Counted from the first letter of the stretch, positions 52,001 to 62,146 are shown. The stretch is 64,000 nt of DNA from Owenia fusiformis (GCA_903813345.2 CAIIXF020000006.1:14636348-14700347), one strand, 5' to 3'. Notes: generated by a model not told the origin, from the sequence alone. Made by a program: numbers and translations.

Positions 52001-55000
52001 AATTTAGTCAATTTGAAGCAAGTTGAAAAAAGACCTTTTTGACCTTTTTGGACTTTGAGAAGGTCATTGAAGGTCAAATGTCAAATCTTAAGTCAAATCT
52101 AAAGTCAGATTTGAATTTCTGAGAACATGTAGATGATTTTGAAAAAAAAATTTAGTCAATTTGAAGCAAGTTGAAAAAAGACCTTTTTGACCTTTTTTGA
52201 CTTTGAGAAGGTCACTGAAGGTCAAATGTCAAATCTTAAGTCAAATCTAAAGTCAGATTTGAATTTCTGAGAACACGTAGATGATTTTGAAATTTTTTTT
52301 TAGTCAATTTGAAGCAAGTTGAAAACAGACCTTTTGACCTTTTTTGACCTTGAGAAGGTCAGATTTGAAGGTCAAATGTCAAATCTTAAGTCAGATTTGA
52401 ATTTCTGAGAACACGTAGATGATTTTGAAAAAAAATTTTAGTCAATTTGAAGCAAGTTGAAAACAGACCTTTTTGACCTTTTTTGACCTTGAGAAGGTCA
52501 TTGAAGGTCAAATGTCAAATCTAAAGTCAGATTTGAAAGTCAAATGTCAAATCTAAAGTCAGATTTGAATTTCTGAGAACATGTAGATGATTTTGAAAAA
52601 AGATTTAGTCAATGTGAAGCAAGTTGAAAAAAGACCTTTTTGACCTTGAGAAGGTCATTGAAGGTCAAATGTCAAATCTTAAGTCAGATTTGAATTTCTG
52701 AGAACACGTAGATGATTTTGAAAAAAAAATTTAGTCAATTTGAAGCAAGTTGAAAACAGACCTTTTTGACCTTTTTTGACCTTGAGAAGGTCATTGAAGG
52801 TCAAATGTCAAATCTAAAGTCAGATTTGAAGGTCAAATGTCAAATCTAAAGTCAGATTTGAATTTCTGAGAACATGTAGATGATTTTGAAAAAAAATTTA
52901 GTCAATGTGAAGCAAGTTGAAAAAAGACCTTTTTGACCTTGAGAAGGTCATTGAAGGTCAAATGTCAAATCTAAAGTCAGATTTGAACTTCTGAGAAGAT
53001 GTAGATGATTTAGAAAAAAATTGAAGTCAGTCTAAACAGTATTTGTTAAGTTATAGGAAGTTGTAAGAAATTGTTACAGACACCGGACGCCAGACGCCGG
53101 ACGCCAGACGCCGGACGCCAACCACCAACCGCCGTCGCAAAAAAACGGAGACCATAACAATATGTCACCACTTTTTTGTGGTGACATAATAATATGGCAA
53201 ACTATGTGATAAATTATACATACATATATATATTATACAATGGCACACAGATTTGATTAATACTTAAATGTGTGATAAATTTTTATTGTAACAGCCTTAT
53301 ATTTGTTATGAGAATGTATCAAGAATCTTCATTGACTAAAACCACAATAAATGTTTAATCTCTTGACTTCCCAGAGTGACGAGATTTCTTGTCACCTAAG
53401 AAATTACCTTGAAACTCAGTGTGACGAGATAATCTGTAAATTTTTTTAAACTAAAATGACTCTAATTTGAGCAAATTTCATCCAACTTACACAAACATCT
53501 TTTTAAAATGTGTAGAAATGACACAACTAATTTCACTAGATTAAGCATCAACTGTTGTACGTATGTAGCAAAATGTCAAAATTTGGCAAAAATGGAAAAT
53601 TCTCTGGTTGCTATTGATTTTGGAGCCTGGGACTCAAGAGGTAAAAACAGATGATTTTACAATTTTGATGCTGATAAGATCTTCATAATCTCAATGGAGT
53701 TTATTGGAATTTATAAATTTTACTGTGGAATGAAAGCTTTAAATGCATTATGTGCAACATAGCATGTATGATTTTCATATTCTTTTGAGTTGTTATTGCT
53801 AATTAACAGATGTCAAATACTGAATGAATGCATACATTTTTATGCTCCAGGATGGCATTATGCTGACCGTCACGTTTTTGATATACATGATTTCCGCAGA
53901 CTGAATGGTTCTATAGTTTCAACTGAACAAAGCATGGACAAAAGGCATTAAAGCATTGTTTTAACTTTATTTCAACACGATTGAATGTTCATGAATGACA
54001 CATTAAATGTCATCATAATGGTTTGAAAAGAATAACAATGTTAATCATCTATTGAAATATGCTCAGCTTTCTTCTTTGAATGAAATCGTGTGGACGTACC
54101 CCACAGCTGACATTTCAGCTACCCACTTTGTGAACACAGGTGAACTACATGGAAAGATCAAAAACATGACATCGCCATTTCAAATTCTATTTTCTATTGT
54201 TTTCAAAATGTATATAAGCTATGAGGTTCGAGGCATCTTCACTAACGTTTTATACAGCGAAATCACTGCTATCCTATCAGGGAAGTTAGAATAAGGTAAG
54301 GAGTATTTTATTCATTTATTTTCAACCATGCAGGATTAATTTAATTAATGCTTGTCTTTCCATAATTAATGCTTGTCTTTCCATGAAAGGTTGAGATTAA
54401 TATAATCATATCATGATATGTTGTCATTGTCAATAAAATAAAATAATAAAAAGTAATAGTACAATAACGTCATTTCAAAGGGCAATATAGTGAAATATTG
54501 GACCAAGGGCCGCAGGCCCAAGGTCCAATATTTCACTATTTTGCCCACAGAAATGATGTTATTACTATTATTACCACCGTTAATGCCCGGGGCTGAAATA
54601 GCAAATTTGAAATAGAAAATCTTACGCACTGAACGAAATCACTTTTCCCGGGAAACATAGCCGGGCGGATAATGTCATTATTGCCCGACTAAAGTCATTA
54701 ACACCCGACACAATATTGCTCACATCAATATAGCAATTTAAATGCCTTCTCAACTGGCAAGGTGGTAATAATATATACTATAACTATATATACATGTATA
54801 GTTGAGTGCAAATTATATATAAATGAACGATCTAGTCTGTTTTCCAAAATGTTAAATTATAATGACTTTGATATGCAAACAAATTTAGTGAAATACTGTT
54901 TGATAATGAATGAAGACTGTTCAAAGAACACTTGGTAAAACAATTATAAAAATGCAAGCCAAACGGCGTAGCATAATGTAACACTCCACTGTCTCTCATA

Positions 55001-58000
55001 GGTCGGCATCGGCCAGGCACTGTTTAATTGTTTTTTTGTATTGTTTTAACGTGATATTATGTATACAGTATCTGTTTTAGTGAGTGAGACATAAATAAAT
55101 AAAAATACTACTACTACTACTATATTATACTAGTTTATGATTGTAATTTAACTATCAAACATTATTTGATTAACATTACTGTTTACACATAGTTTATTTG
55201 CAATAAAAGAATAATTTGCAGATAATGAAAACATAACATTAAAAATTGTTTCAATATCAGAATTGTATTATATTAATTACCAATTTGAATAGACTAGATG
55301 AAAGTAGAAACAATTTTGATTTACATCATTAAATATTCAAAATTCGGTCAAAGTGATATCATTTGAAATCTACATGTAAAATTGTATCAAGAAATGTGGA
55401 TTTAAAAACTGTACAGTTTTTAAATCCACATTTCTTGATTTCGGAGTGATCACCGGTAAGAAAATCGAAGGGATTGGTTTATTATATCAACACTGAGAAT
55501 TTAATTTTCTTTGAAAATGTGACTTCTAGCTTGTGGAGATGCCCCATAAAATCACAAAAAGTGAAATAGCCTTTCTTTTATTGGACAGATGATATTTTGT
55601 TTTACTGGACATATTTTCATTTGATCATCTATCAGATACATAAGGGAAATATGAAAATCGATCCACTATAAACTGATGAATACTCAAGTTTAAGGGAACT
55701 TTCTAATATATATGCTATGTTATCTGAGCCAAATTAGCCACCTAATGGTGAAACTGGTAACAACTACTTGCATCTGGATTATTGGTACTTTATCTTATAA
55801 CATTTATTTTTATCTTGCTGCAGTGAAAAGAAAGTATCTTAGATAATACCCTCCATGTATGTTTGTATACAATACATGTATACAATACTTATTGCCCTTT
55901 ATATACTGTATATATATTACAGAAATTATAATATATGTCACAAGAATGGCTTTTTTGTATAGTTGGCTTAACTGCATTTACTTGATTTCAGAATATAAAA
56001 TTCCATAAAAATGAAGGTGTTCACTGGTTTACTAACATTAATGCTGATCTCTGCACTGGTTCTCCCAGAAGCAGAAGCAAGGGGTTGGTTCAGACGTGTG
56101 GTTGCTAGGGTGAAGTCAGTATTCTGTAGCAATGTAGTATCAAGGGTGTGTGAAAGGAATGGCGTATGTAGTTGGATCAATAGGAGAGTATGCAGCAAAC
56201 GAGACCTTGACTCAATCCAACTTGAGTTGAGAGATGTTGATGATGTAAGAATACAACTAAATCTGCATTAATCTTAGCTTGTATTTGTGAATGCAACTAA
56301 CGGCTTTGGCTACCGGATTAACCTACTATTTTATGGGCAACTGACTATTCCATTCATATTTAAACTTGTTGGTCATAAAATTCTAGGTTAATCCGCTAGC
56401 CGACAGCTGCTTTTTGCATTCCCCAAATACAAGCTTACATATTAATCAGCAAGTCAAACTAATCTCAGAATATTACATATGATTTTATAGTTTTGATTCT
56501 GACCTTAATATATTATCCAAATTTAACTTTTGTTTCTTTTTATGGGAGTTCGAATTTGAAATCAAATACTTATAAGCAGAAAATAAAGTGTTTAGATTTC
56601 AAAGAAATATAGTATCTATAATAGAAGGTGAAGAAATGGGGATTCCAAACTAAATAAAAAAATTATTGTGTTAATCTTTGTTTGCGGTTTCAAAGATATT
56701 TAAAACTTGTTTATTCCTATTTAAAATTACTTCAATTGATTCTAGGGTGATGATGAGAAACATTTGTGCCCCATGCCTGTATCATTTGATATCTTCGATG
56801 TCAATGAAGATGACCGTATTGATGCTAAAGAATTGGCAAAAACATTCAACATGAACTGGAAAGACACCCAAAAAAATGTAATTGATGGGTGTGATAGAGA
56901 TGGTAAGTTATTAATTACTACAACTAGAAAACAGGAACTCCAAGGAGTACCAAATACTGCCAAACAAAAATATATTGATCAATAGCAGCCACTTTGAAGA
57001 TTTCTTCTTGAACAGAGTATCAAAATATAAAATTTGAACCAGATTTGCCAAATAAACAGGTATTTGAGTTATCAAAAATTATGTTTTTTACGAAAAATGG
57101 CAGCCATTTTGAAATTCAGCTGCCATTTTGCAAAATGCATGAAGAAAACATTAAGGTATGATATTATGTTATCAAGTTGGAGTGAGTCCAGTTTTTAAGT
57201 GGAAAATCATGGAGTATCCTATTATCGCCCATTTATGAACCATTGAAAATCCCCAATAATTTTGTAATTTGAGACATCTCCTCCAGAAGAATTTTGGAAA
57301 CGCATTGCACATTTATTTGAATGAATACACTATGTGTAAAAATAATACATCCACCAAGGTCTATTGATTTTAATCGAATATGTAAATTTTATTTCAGGGG
57401 ACAATGCACTCAGCGAAGAAGAGTTTGAAGATTGTCCATTTGTATTTGAGGACAGATTACTGGATAGTGGTATGGACATGATTGCAACATATATTATGTT
57501 AATTTCAATCTTATTTTCTCCACATTTGTAATGATTTCAAGATTAGTTAAGAGTTCACAAAATCTCAACTGTCATCTGTTTATGAATCAATCATTCATTG
57601 CATGCTTAGGTTCATCTTATTGTTTTTTGAGTATAATAGATCTCTATTATGTATTTGTATTTAATGACATTTTTTATAGATTAAGTCTTTCCATGAGGTT
57701 GACGAACAACTTATTTGTTGTTGTTTTTTTTTCAGGTAAACAGCCACAGTTCATAGCCAAACAAAGGAAAGAAAGGAAGAAGAAAAACAAAAATGAAGAC
57801 TAAACAAGCAAGAAACAAAGACCAGAAACAAACAAGAAACCAACAATCAAACAAACACTTAAATGAACAATGCACAATAGCTTTATCAATACTCTATGTA
57901 CATTTGTTGATGTGAAATAAACAAAATTGCTTCCAAAAAAAGTTTTTTCATTCTTGTATTAGAGTTCAATCCTGTTGAAAAAATTGTCTCTTAACAATAA

Positions 58001-61000
58001 TACTAATATTTTTCATCTGTGCTTCAATGATTTTTAATCTTGACTCTAAATTTCTAAAGTTTTCTATAACTACTGTATGTCAATAACTTCTAAAATGGAA
58101 GCATCATTTAAAGAGGCTCTATGCCATAGGATAGCACAATCAAGACCCCTTTGGACTTTTTTGCATATTGAGTTTCACCACATATAGACTAATATTCACC
58201 CATCTACTTACCAAAGAATAAGTCCCAAATCACCCTTTTTCAGTGCTAATTTTGAGATTGTGCTGGCCGATCTAATCATTTTCTCAGAAATTAATTCAAC
58301 CTGAAGTTTTAATATACCGGGAAAGTCCTCCTGTTACCTGATTTGTCGTTGAATTTGTTTATCATGAACCTGATTGGCTGCCTGGTTCAAGGCGCTTGTG
58401 GGCGCTTGTGTGACTCAGTGGGGATTGTGTTTAACTGGAGGTTGGTTGTTCTGTTGATTATTTCAATATTTCGGCAATAATATACCGAAAAGTTATTCTC
58501 AAGATATATCCATGGTATGTGAGATATTATATGAGCGATAACAATAGGACATCGTTGATTGTCTGGGGGAGAAACCTATGGTATAATACATCTTTAAATG
58601 GGATGAAGTTGATAACAGAATGCTATCCATTGTTTTCTACCTAATTTTGGTTTCCAAAATTTGATGTTGTTCAAATGTTTCAAAACCATTGTATCTTTGA
58701 ATTCTTATTTGATCAAAACAAATTACTGATTCTTGACAACAAAATTTAAAAACCTTTGAAATGAGGACCATCTTCAAACATTTTCAAAGCTCTTTCAATT
58801 AGCTAAAATGGGCATAGTATGTAAAATGATTTTAGACAATCATATTTTTGACCATTAGTATTTACTTACCATAAATACAACATTTCTCTTCAAAATAATA
58901 GGATTTCCTCCAAATGACAGGTCCCCAGGATAATAAAACTATTAATCTGACATGGATCAGGACCCTACTTCAACAAATTTTTAACAACCTCAGATGTTCT
59001 TTCAAGAAGGAGGATCTTGTTTTTATCATATTTGTTGCATAAATAGATTAGGCCATACTTAATGTAACATATTTAATGCATTTATTATATTTAAAGTACT
59101 CACCATCAGGAGTATCTGGATGTTCCAAGTCTATGCGTAGTAATATATTGGTGGACATGGCCATAACCAGGAAGTTGTTACACACACACAAGTGAGTGAT
59201 TGGGTCAGGTGGACTGAAAAAATAATTTTTTCATTTTTCCATTATCTGCTTACAAGGGGATTGAGAATTATTCATTAGGGGTATTTAACCCCTCCCCCCC
59301 AGCAATCTCCTATGATTTTGATTATTTCTTTAAATCAACGAAATTCATGAAAAAAGCTAAGCAGGAATGTAGTATCCTAATAATTCAAAAATTAAGAGAG
59401 TATTTGAAGTTGATCTTTGGTGAAAAGTGAATCAAATCAAACCACTCACTTAAAGTTAATCCTCTGTTTATTGAACACTGGCGTATCATCTTCAAGCCTT
59501 GCATTTATAAATCCAGTGGCAATCTGAAAATATTGACAATATTGTTAAAAATTGTAACACCAGGCCCGTAGCCAGGGGGGAGGGTTCGATGGGCAACCCC
59601 CCCCCCCCCCCTGGCCAAAAAATCTTTCAAAATCATGCAGTTTTCACCATTCTGAGCACTTGAGTGATTTTGGCCATTTTTGGACCAAGTGAACCCCCCT
59701 GGAATTTTTCAAAAAGTGAACCCCCTTGGCAAATCCTGGCTACTGGCCTGAACACTATACATTGTTGGTAAATTGATTCAAATTAGTTTGGGAAAACACT
59801 ATGCCAGAATCAATTGTTGAAGTTACATGTACATCTCTTGTTTGCATATGTTCTATTCTACATTGTGTCTCAAAAAAATGTTACACTCACAAAAAGATCA
59901 ATATCTTTTATGATTTTGACTTTTCACCTAAAATATACTTAGATACCAAAAGACCCGTCTTTCTCAAATAAATCCACACCATCAGATTCAAAATCCATCC
60001 ATGATTGGCTGCACAGGACAGATTTTATAGACGCATGTGAAAACTGATTTGCGCCAACTTCTCAGTGGTTGGACATGTAGTGATCAATTCTTTTTTGGTA
60101 TGAATGTGGTGGACAGTGATATCTTGATATGATCAATGATCCAGTTGTTCTTTCCTGGATAGAAATACAACATTTCATTGTCCGAGGGTTCAATTTCGTT
60201 ACTTATGATGGCAACAGGATGGTCCAAAAGGCCTGTGGCAGATCGTTTGGGATTTGAATTACCCAATTGATTGGCCCCCTAGGGTCATCCCACTTTACAC
60301 CCTTGATTTTGAAGGGCCTCTGAAAGGCTTTACAGCATCACAAACTGACCTAAATAAACTTCTACAAAAATAATTGATGGAACCAGTGCAATATTACAAT
60401 GCATGCTCGCATGGGCAAAGGTACCTCAGATTCTCAGATTTGCTTTGGAGAACATGTTGAGGGGATCACATGTTTATGTGGATAGACCCAATGATCATAT
60501 GTAAGACAAATAGAAAATTACTGAATGACTCAGTTAAACCTGCACATCGCTCCAAAACGCAATATGTTGACATATATTGTTTTTACATTTTTAAGCTCTA
60601 ATATAAAGTTTATGTAAATAAAAATTGTTTTTTCTGCGTAATATCAAAGAACAATCATTTAGTTAAAAAAATAAAAAGGCGAATCTGGGATTCGAACCCG
60701 GGCCTCCCGCGTGCTAAGCGAGAATTCTACAGCTACACCACCGTGTTATTATGAATGGTGGAAGTAATTATAAAAGCTACTTATTTTGAATGCTATGATT
60801 CGGAAGTGACGTCAAGTTCTTCATTTAGAAACCTTTCCAAAATCATATCGTCGGCGCCGATCGAAGCAATTCAATGAAAAATCTTTGAAATGACACATTT
60901 ATCGTAAGTATTTCTACACAAGATTTGCCCAATTTGTTCATCATTCTATAATCTTTCATTAAGCTCAAAATGATAAAGTTCACCCCCAAAACAACCCAAG

Positions 61001-62146
61001 ATTGCGTTTTGGAGCGATGTGCAGGTTTAAAGGTCAAGCTTCTACTCAGAAGAAAATTAAATGTTAAAGAAACTGTTCCTCTTTTGTCATTTGGCCCATC
61101 CAATCACTTAGAAGTTGGCACAAGTCAGATTTTACTATGGGACACTGAAAGCTGTCCTGTGGAGCCAATCAAGAACAGATTTTGAATCTGATGGTGTCAA
61201 ATTATTCTCGAAAGATTTGTCTTTTAGTATCCAAGTATATTTTGGGGGAAAAGTAAAAATTATGAAAGATATTGAACTTTTTGTAAGTGTAACACTTTTT
61301 GAGATACACTGTAGTTACTCTTATACAATTACCAAAGACTAAAGAGAAATTGTCTGTGCTTAACAGTAAAAGAGCCACAAAATAGATTTAAAATGAAACT
61401 AGCATGAAGTTTTCATATGCAACTGACACTGATGGCATATTTGCTGTAGGATGGCCTAGACACTGATACAGCTTAGGCCATAAATAAACGAGTAGTCAAT
61501 TTTCTATCACCATTTCCAAACCATGGTGGTTTGAAAGTGTAATGACCCGAGGGTGCCCCAGGGGAATAACTAACTAACGAGCATAGTGTAACAAGCCAGA
61601 TAAAGAAATTGAAAGAAAGTGTGCTAAATTAAATGCCCCGCATTGGAATCGAACCTAGGACCCTTGGATGCGAAGTCTGATGCTCTTCCGACTGAGCTAT
61701 AAAGGCTTAAGCCACTACAGCTGGGCCGTAGTAGCAACTTGCTATCATAGGGTCGTTATAAAAGCCCATACTTTCCAATTATGTCTAGATGCATATCCCC
61801 TAGAATGTGTAGTGTATTTACATTCTGTACAATCGCATCCACTGATGTATGGTCTCTTGGAAATTTTCTTACTTTAACACAGGAAATCCTCACTTCAGGA
61901 AATCCATAATTAATTATATATGGCCCAAACTGTAGTTCAATTTGTCTGAACTGGGCCACCCTCATCTATACCCTTCCCTCATCTATACCCTACCATAAGA
62001 GGCATAATTTCCATCTTGCAATAATATAATTATTATAATATTCTTGTAAATGCAAATCTCACTGGTTCTGGCATGGCTTGTCGTTGAGTGAATGTCTTCG
62101 GCTTTCTTGATGAAGCTTGCTCATATTGGTCAAATAGCGACGCCAT
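37099..62146 (-). CDS. VPS18: VPS18, HOPS/CORVET core subunit with RING domain
   Basis: About 25 phase-consistent exons encode about 985 aa (human protein about 973). On minus: 62146-62063, 59523-59450, 59213-59104, 51274-51126, 50759-50675, 50257-50068, 49679-49492, 48966-48740, 48408-48305, 48138-48078, 47714-47650, 47373-47238, 46951-46793, 45947-45854, 45663-45590, 45413-45258, 43937-43797, 43329-43198, 39122-38898, 38664-38543, 38300-38183, 38024-37919, 37743-37709 (weak), 37679-37621, 37162-37099. The start MASLFDQYEQASSRK resembles vertebrate VPS18. The N-terminal half is the Pep3/Vps18 beta-propeller (NILLRIDLEH, ATTPGRLYQFIGT). The middle has clathrin-type helical repeats (YDLKYALRLCAEH). 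The C-terminus has a split RING: CSSC, then CMHRFHTDC, then ECVFCGDYMIR, ending KPFIDP. VPS18 holds tethering complexes together for late endosome-lysosome fusion. Two genes are nested in introns 3 and 18. Confidence 0.92.
39123..40086. other. Upstream region of the nested TRIM gene (VPS18 intron 18)
   Basis: AT-rich, without ORF. No TATA box is evident close to 40087, and a 5' UTR exon cannot be placed. The promoter of the plus-strand TRIM gene should lie here. Confidence 0.4.
40087..42216 (+). CDS. Intronless TRIM-NHL-type protein (709 aa)
   Basis: One uninterrupted frame from ATGGCGACAG to TAA. The RING finger has C20, C23, C35, H37, C40, C43, C59 and C62, typical of E3 ubiquitin ligases. 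B-box 1 lies at about residues 100-143 (CDICIQMG... CETCKDNH) and B-box 2 at about 166-198 (CEEHDNKALQFYC... HITKHSGH). A coiled coil spans about 205-310, followed by an acidic linker and a C-terminal NHL-like beta-propeller (about 460-709; SSPAGICVDKNNNIIVADT, CSVAVTNDGYLLVGN). The order matches TRIM2/3/56/71-like proteins. The family is strongly expanded in molluscs and other lophotrochozoans, often as intronless copies, some with immune roles; substrate unknown. It is nested antisense within VPS18 intron 18, and lack of introns suggests retroposition. Confidence 0.9.
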   Translation: MATAKEEETSSDDLKMTLTCNHCKEIYKDPRYLPCLHTNCLGCIEELGNSNKATGVFECLTCEQLCPITGPDGKGFKVNYKASAWLDVYQNTQQSNGEHNCDICIQMGKTIPAVSKCMGGCDEKYCETCKDNHRLSRLTKEHFLLDLGGADIDKVIKQLSERTIFCEEHDNKALQFYCNTDQSVFCQSCHITKHSGHDYEDIQRGANSRYDDLVEVINQQEQDLKQYQHAINACQQAIEDFENETKSCIESLQKDKDETITKIESHYAKLNQEVEVKSRIVIKNIKSELDNFKSEQDAIRISKKELCDLGHVVEIANLIPEIRTRKEAWVNSTHFHITNDCYIKPILSANNDNNIELPKLEICNRFKINEGSNHFIDNNQDMISNEELLNSVDQTNSNEVEEETYESSAMAQPSIFFRIKARLIPQNKTTSSKNLPIEERTLDQTTCIRSLCGVLMHKISKGKIISHIAGLGKDTIVLVKGKTTMESIILDENFKEKNNFCKCGKCRSVVVTHDRCIILLHDEGIDIYKENGNWQRRIERPKGLRCVNIAMNNYYSELIVADTKTNTIVYIDYNTGEVNHKTQAQPPIFAECSEGENIAVNQNNDLIVSSMEKKSVTGYNSRGVQILQYTGEGVNMLSSPAGICVDKNNNIIVADTKKDNVQLLSQDGTFQKILLSSREGLQCPCSVAVTNDGYLLVGNRVGDIFRVKY
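42263..42268 (+). terminator. Polyadenylation signal of the TRIM gene
   Basis: AATAAA, 47 bases after the stop codon on the same strand. Confidence 0.55.
42700..42829. mobile_element. Short GTCACCAC-type TIR element
   Basis: The left end is TTGTCACCACCT. The right side, ACCATAACAATATGT then GTCACATAAT, matches the right end of the larger element at 51337-53187. It lacks the tandem array, and lies in VPS18 intron 18. Confidence 0.55.
43430..43754 (+). pseudogene. LINE ORF C-terminal fragment
   Basis: Plus-strand reading gives NGACNCEYRHVIKYILPDCP, then NVRDDLLNEITNAL and LLNGDEDVLIKELL. This matches the C-x-C...H-x4-C zinc-knuckle-like tail after the reverse transcriptase in CR1/L2-like LINEs. 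It is short, has an internal stop and frameshift, and sits in VPS18 intron 17. Confidence 0.6.
43910..44320 (-). repeat. 51-bp tandem array that multiplies the VPS18 exon 17 acceptor
   Basis: Eight copies. Read on minus, each unit has a polypyrimidine-poor acceptor (TATTTGTAG or TATTTGCAG) followed by the first 24 bases of exon 17 (GGCAATGCAGCAATAAGGTA). Counting outward from exon 17, acceptors end TAG, CAG, TAG, TAG, CAG, TAG, CAG, TAG. The innermost copy, used by the exon model, is TAG. Units are 51 bp, so the frame is kept, but reading inward through the innermost unit meets its TAG in frame. Confidence 0.88.
44810..45345 (-). repeat. 95-bp tandem array that multiplies the VPS18 exon 16 donor
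   Basis: About six copies (one shortened) of a 95-bp unit containing the 3' half of exon 16 (CTTATTCCAGC-type region encoding GRNLDPKRLIPALVQYDH) with its donor CAG/GTAGGTC. The exon model uses the copy at 45258. Use of more distal donors would read GTAGGTCTATGTACATGA, which stops after five residues. Copies differ by a few substitutions. Confidence 0.88.
46453..46478. promoter_or_regulatory. NRF1-like and YY1-like sites in VPS18 intron 13
   Basis: GCACATGCGCAG (46453-46464) closely fits the NRF1 palindromic site, and CGCCATTTT (46470-46478) fits a YY1 core (inverse AAAATGGCG). Such pairs mark TATA-less promoters. A donor-like AATGGTAAG follows near 46595 on plus. It could be an internal or antisense promoter; inference only. 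Confidence 0.3.
50457..50631. mobile_element. Degenerate pogo-like MITE
   Basis: The left end has AAAAGCCTGTCTAATTAGAA and the right end TGTACAGGTTTTACTGTA, an imperfect inverted pair of the CAGTAAAACCTGT family. It lies in VPS18 intron 5. Confidence 0.45.
51337..53187. mobile_element. 1.85-kb TIR element with 145-bp internal array
   Basis: The ends are ATGTCACCAC and its exact complement GTGGTGACAT. Inside are about 11 copies of a unit of about 145 bp containing GACCTTGAGAAGGTCATTGA, GTCAAATCTAAAGTCAGATT and TTCTGAGAACATGTAGATGA. The right end has a GACGCCGGACGCC tract and a terminal hairpin (GTCACCAC-TTTTTT-GTGGTGAC). It lies in VPS18 intron 3. Class unknown, non-autonomous. Confidence 0.75.
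53188..54210. other. VPS18 intron 3, no gene seen
   Basis: AT-rich sequence with ordinary composition. An 80-codon plus-strand frame from 54052 ends at the putative first-exon donor of the nested EF-hand gene and is not considered coding. Confidence 0.5.
54211..54295 (+). promoter_or_regulatory. Candidate core promoter and non-coding first exon of the nested EF-hand gene
   Basis: TATATAAG at 54211-54218 is followed 30 bp later by TTCACTAACG (initiator-like, start about 54241). A donor AAG/GTAAGG lies at 54295/54296. The next acceptor with a good fit is TGATTTCAG at 55991, 19 bases before the EF-hand gene's ATG. Spacing and sites suit a TATA promoter plus 5' UTR exon. Confidence 0.5.
54450..54575. 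repeat. Inverted repeat with stem of about 50 bp
   Basis: GGGCAATATAGTGAAATATT and the following GGACC are mirrored by GGTCC and the inverse ending TTTTGCCC. The stem continues outward with AATAACGTCATTTC against GAAATGATGTTATT. The loop is about 18 bp, GC-rich. Likely a foldback/MITE remnant. Confidence 0.75.
55386..55439. repeat. Perfect 54-bp palindrome
   Basis: The left half starts ATCAAGAAATGTGGATTT and the right half is its exact inverse complement, meeting at GT/AC with no spacer. It sits between the putative 5' UTR exon and the first coding exon of the nested EF-hand gene. Confidence 0.9.
56011..57803 (+). CDS. Secreted cationic Cys-rich/EF-hand protein (176 aa), four exons
   Basis: Exons 56011-56244, 56746-56902, 57398-57469 and 57736-57803, phases consistent, GT/AG throughout. 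Residues 1-23 form a clear signal peptide ending EAEA. The next part is strongly basic with four cysteines (GWFRRVVARVKSVFC through RRVCSKR), closing with a dibasic KR. The rest is acidic and holds two canonical EF-hand loops, DVNEDDRIDAKE and DRDGDNALSEEE, then a Lys-rich tail. I recall similar small secreted EF-hand proteins in molluscs, but no function is established from sequence. Calcium binding is likely. Cleavage at KR to release a cationic peptide is speculation. It is nested antisense in VPS18 intron 3. Confidence 0.82.
57916..57921 (+). terminator. Polyadenylation signal of the EF-hand gene
   Basis: AATAAA, 113 bases after the stop codon, in a suitable AT-rich setting. Confidence 0.6.
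57960..59103. other. VPS18 intron 3, remaining part
   Basis: No ORF, repeat or RNA gene recognised. Confidence 0.5.
59561..59750. mobile_element. 190-bp MITE with 5-bp target repeat
   Basis: CAGGCCCGTAGCCAGG at the left is mirrored by the inverse of CAGGCCAGTAGCCAGG at the right. AACAC flanks it directly on both sides (59556-59560 and 59751-59755). The interior has a C13 run and CAAGTGAACCCCCC words. It lies in VPS18 intron 1. Confidence 0.65.
60678..60748 (-). pseudogene. tRNA-Gly-like pseudogene with AGC anticodon
   Basis: On minus, TAGAATTCTCGC, the CGCGGGAGGCCCGGGTTCGA block and the CCACGCGGG-like stem are those of a tRNA-Gly backbone. The anticodon loop reads TTAGCAC (anticodon AGC, Ala). 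The acceptor ends do not pair and the T stem has one mismatch, so it is probably non-functional or tRNA-derived repeat. VPS18 intron 1. Confidence 0.55.
61634..61706 (-). pseudogene. 73-nt tRNA-like sequence, anticodon position TCG
   Basis: The correct overall length and spacing are kept: acceptor GCCTTTA, D arm GCTC-AGTCGGAA-GAGC, anticodon loop CTTCGCA, T loop TTCGATT, 3' acceptor GCGGGGC plus A. A and B boxes are intact. Only 5 of 7 acceptor pairs and 3 of 5 T-stem pairs form, and the anticodon stem is weak. It resembles tRNA-Lys in the D arm and tRNA-Arg(TCG) in the loop. Probably a pseudogene or SINE head. Confidence 0.55.

Noticed and set aside
54052-54294. 80-codon plus-strand frame as a protein gene
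   Set aside because: No family resemblance; a TATA box and initiator lie inside it, so it fits better as promoter and 5' UTR exon.
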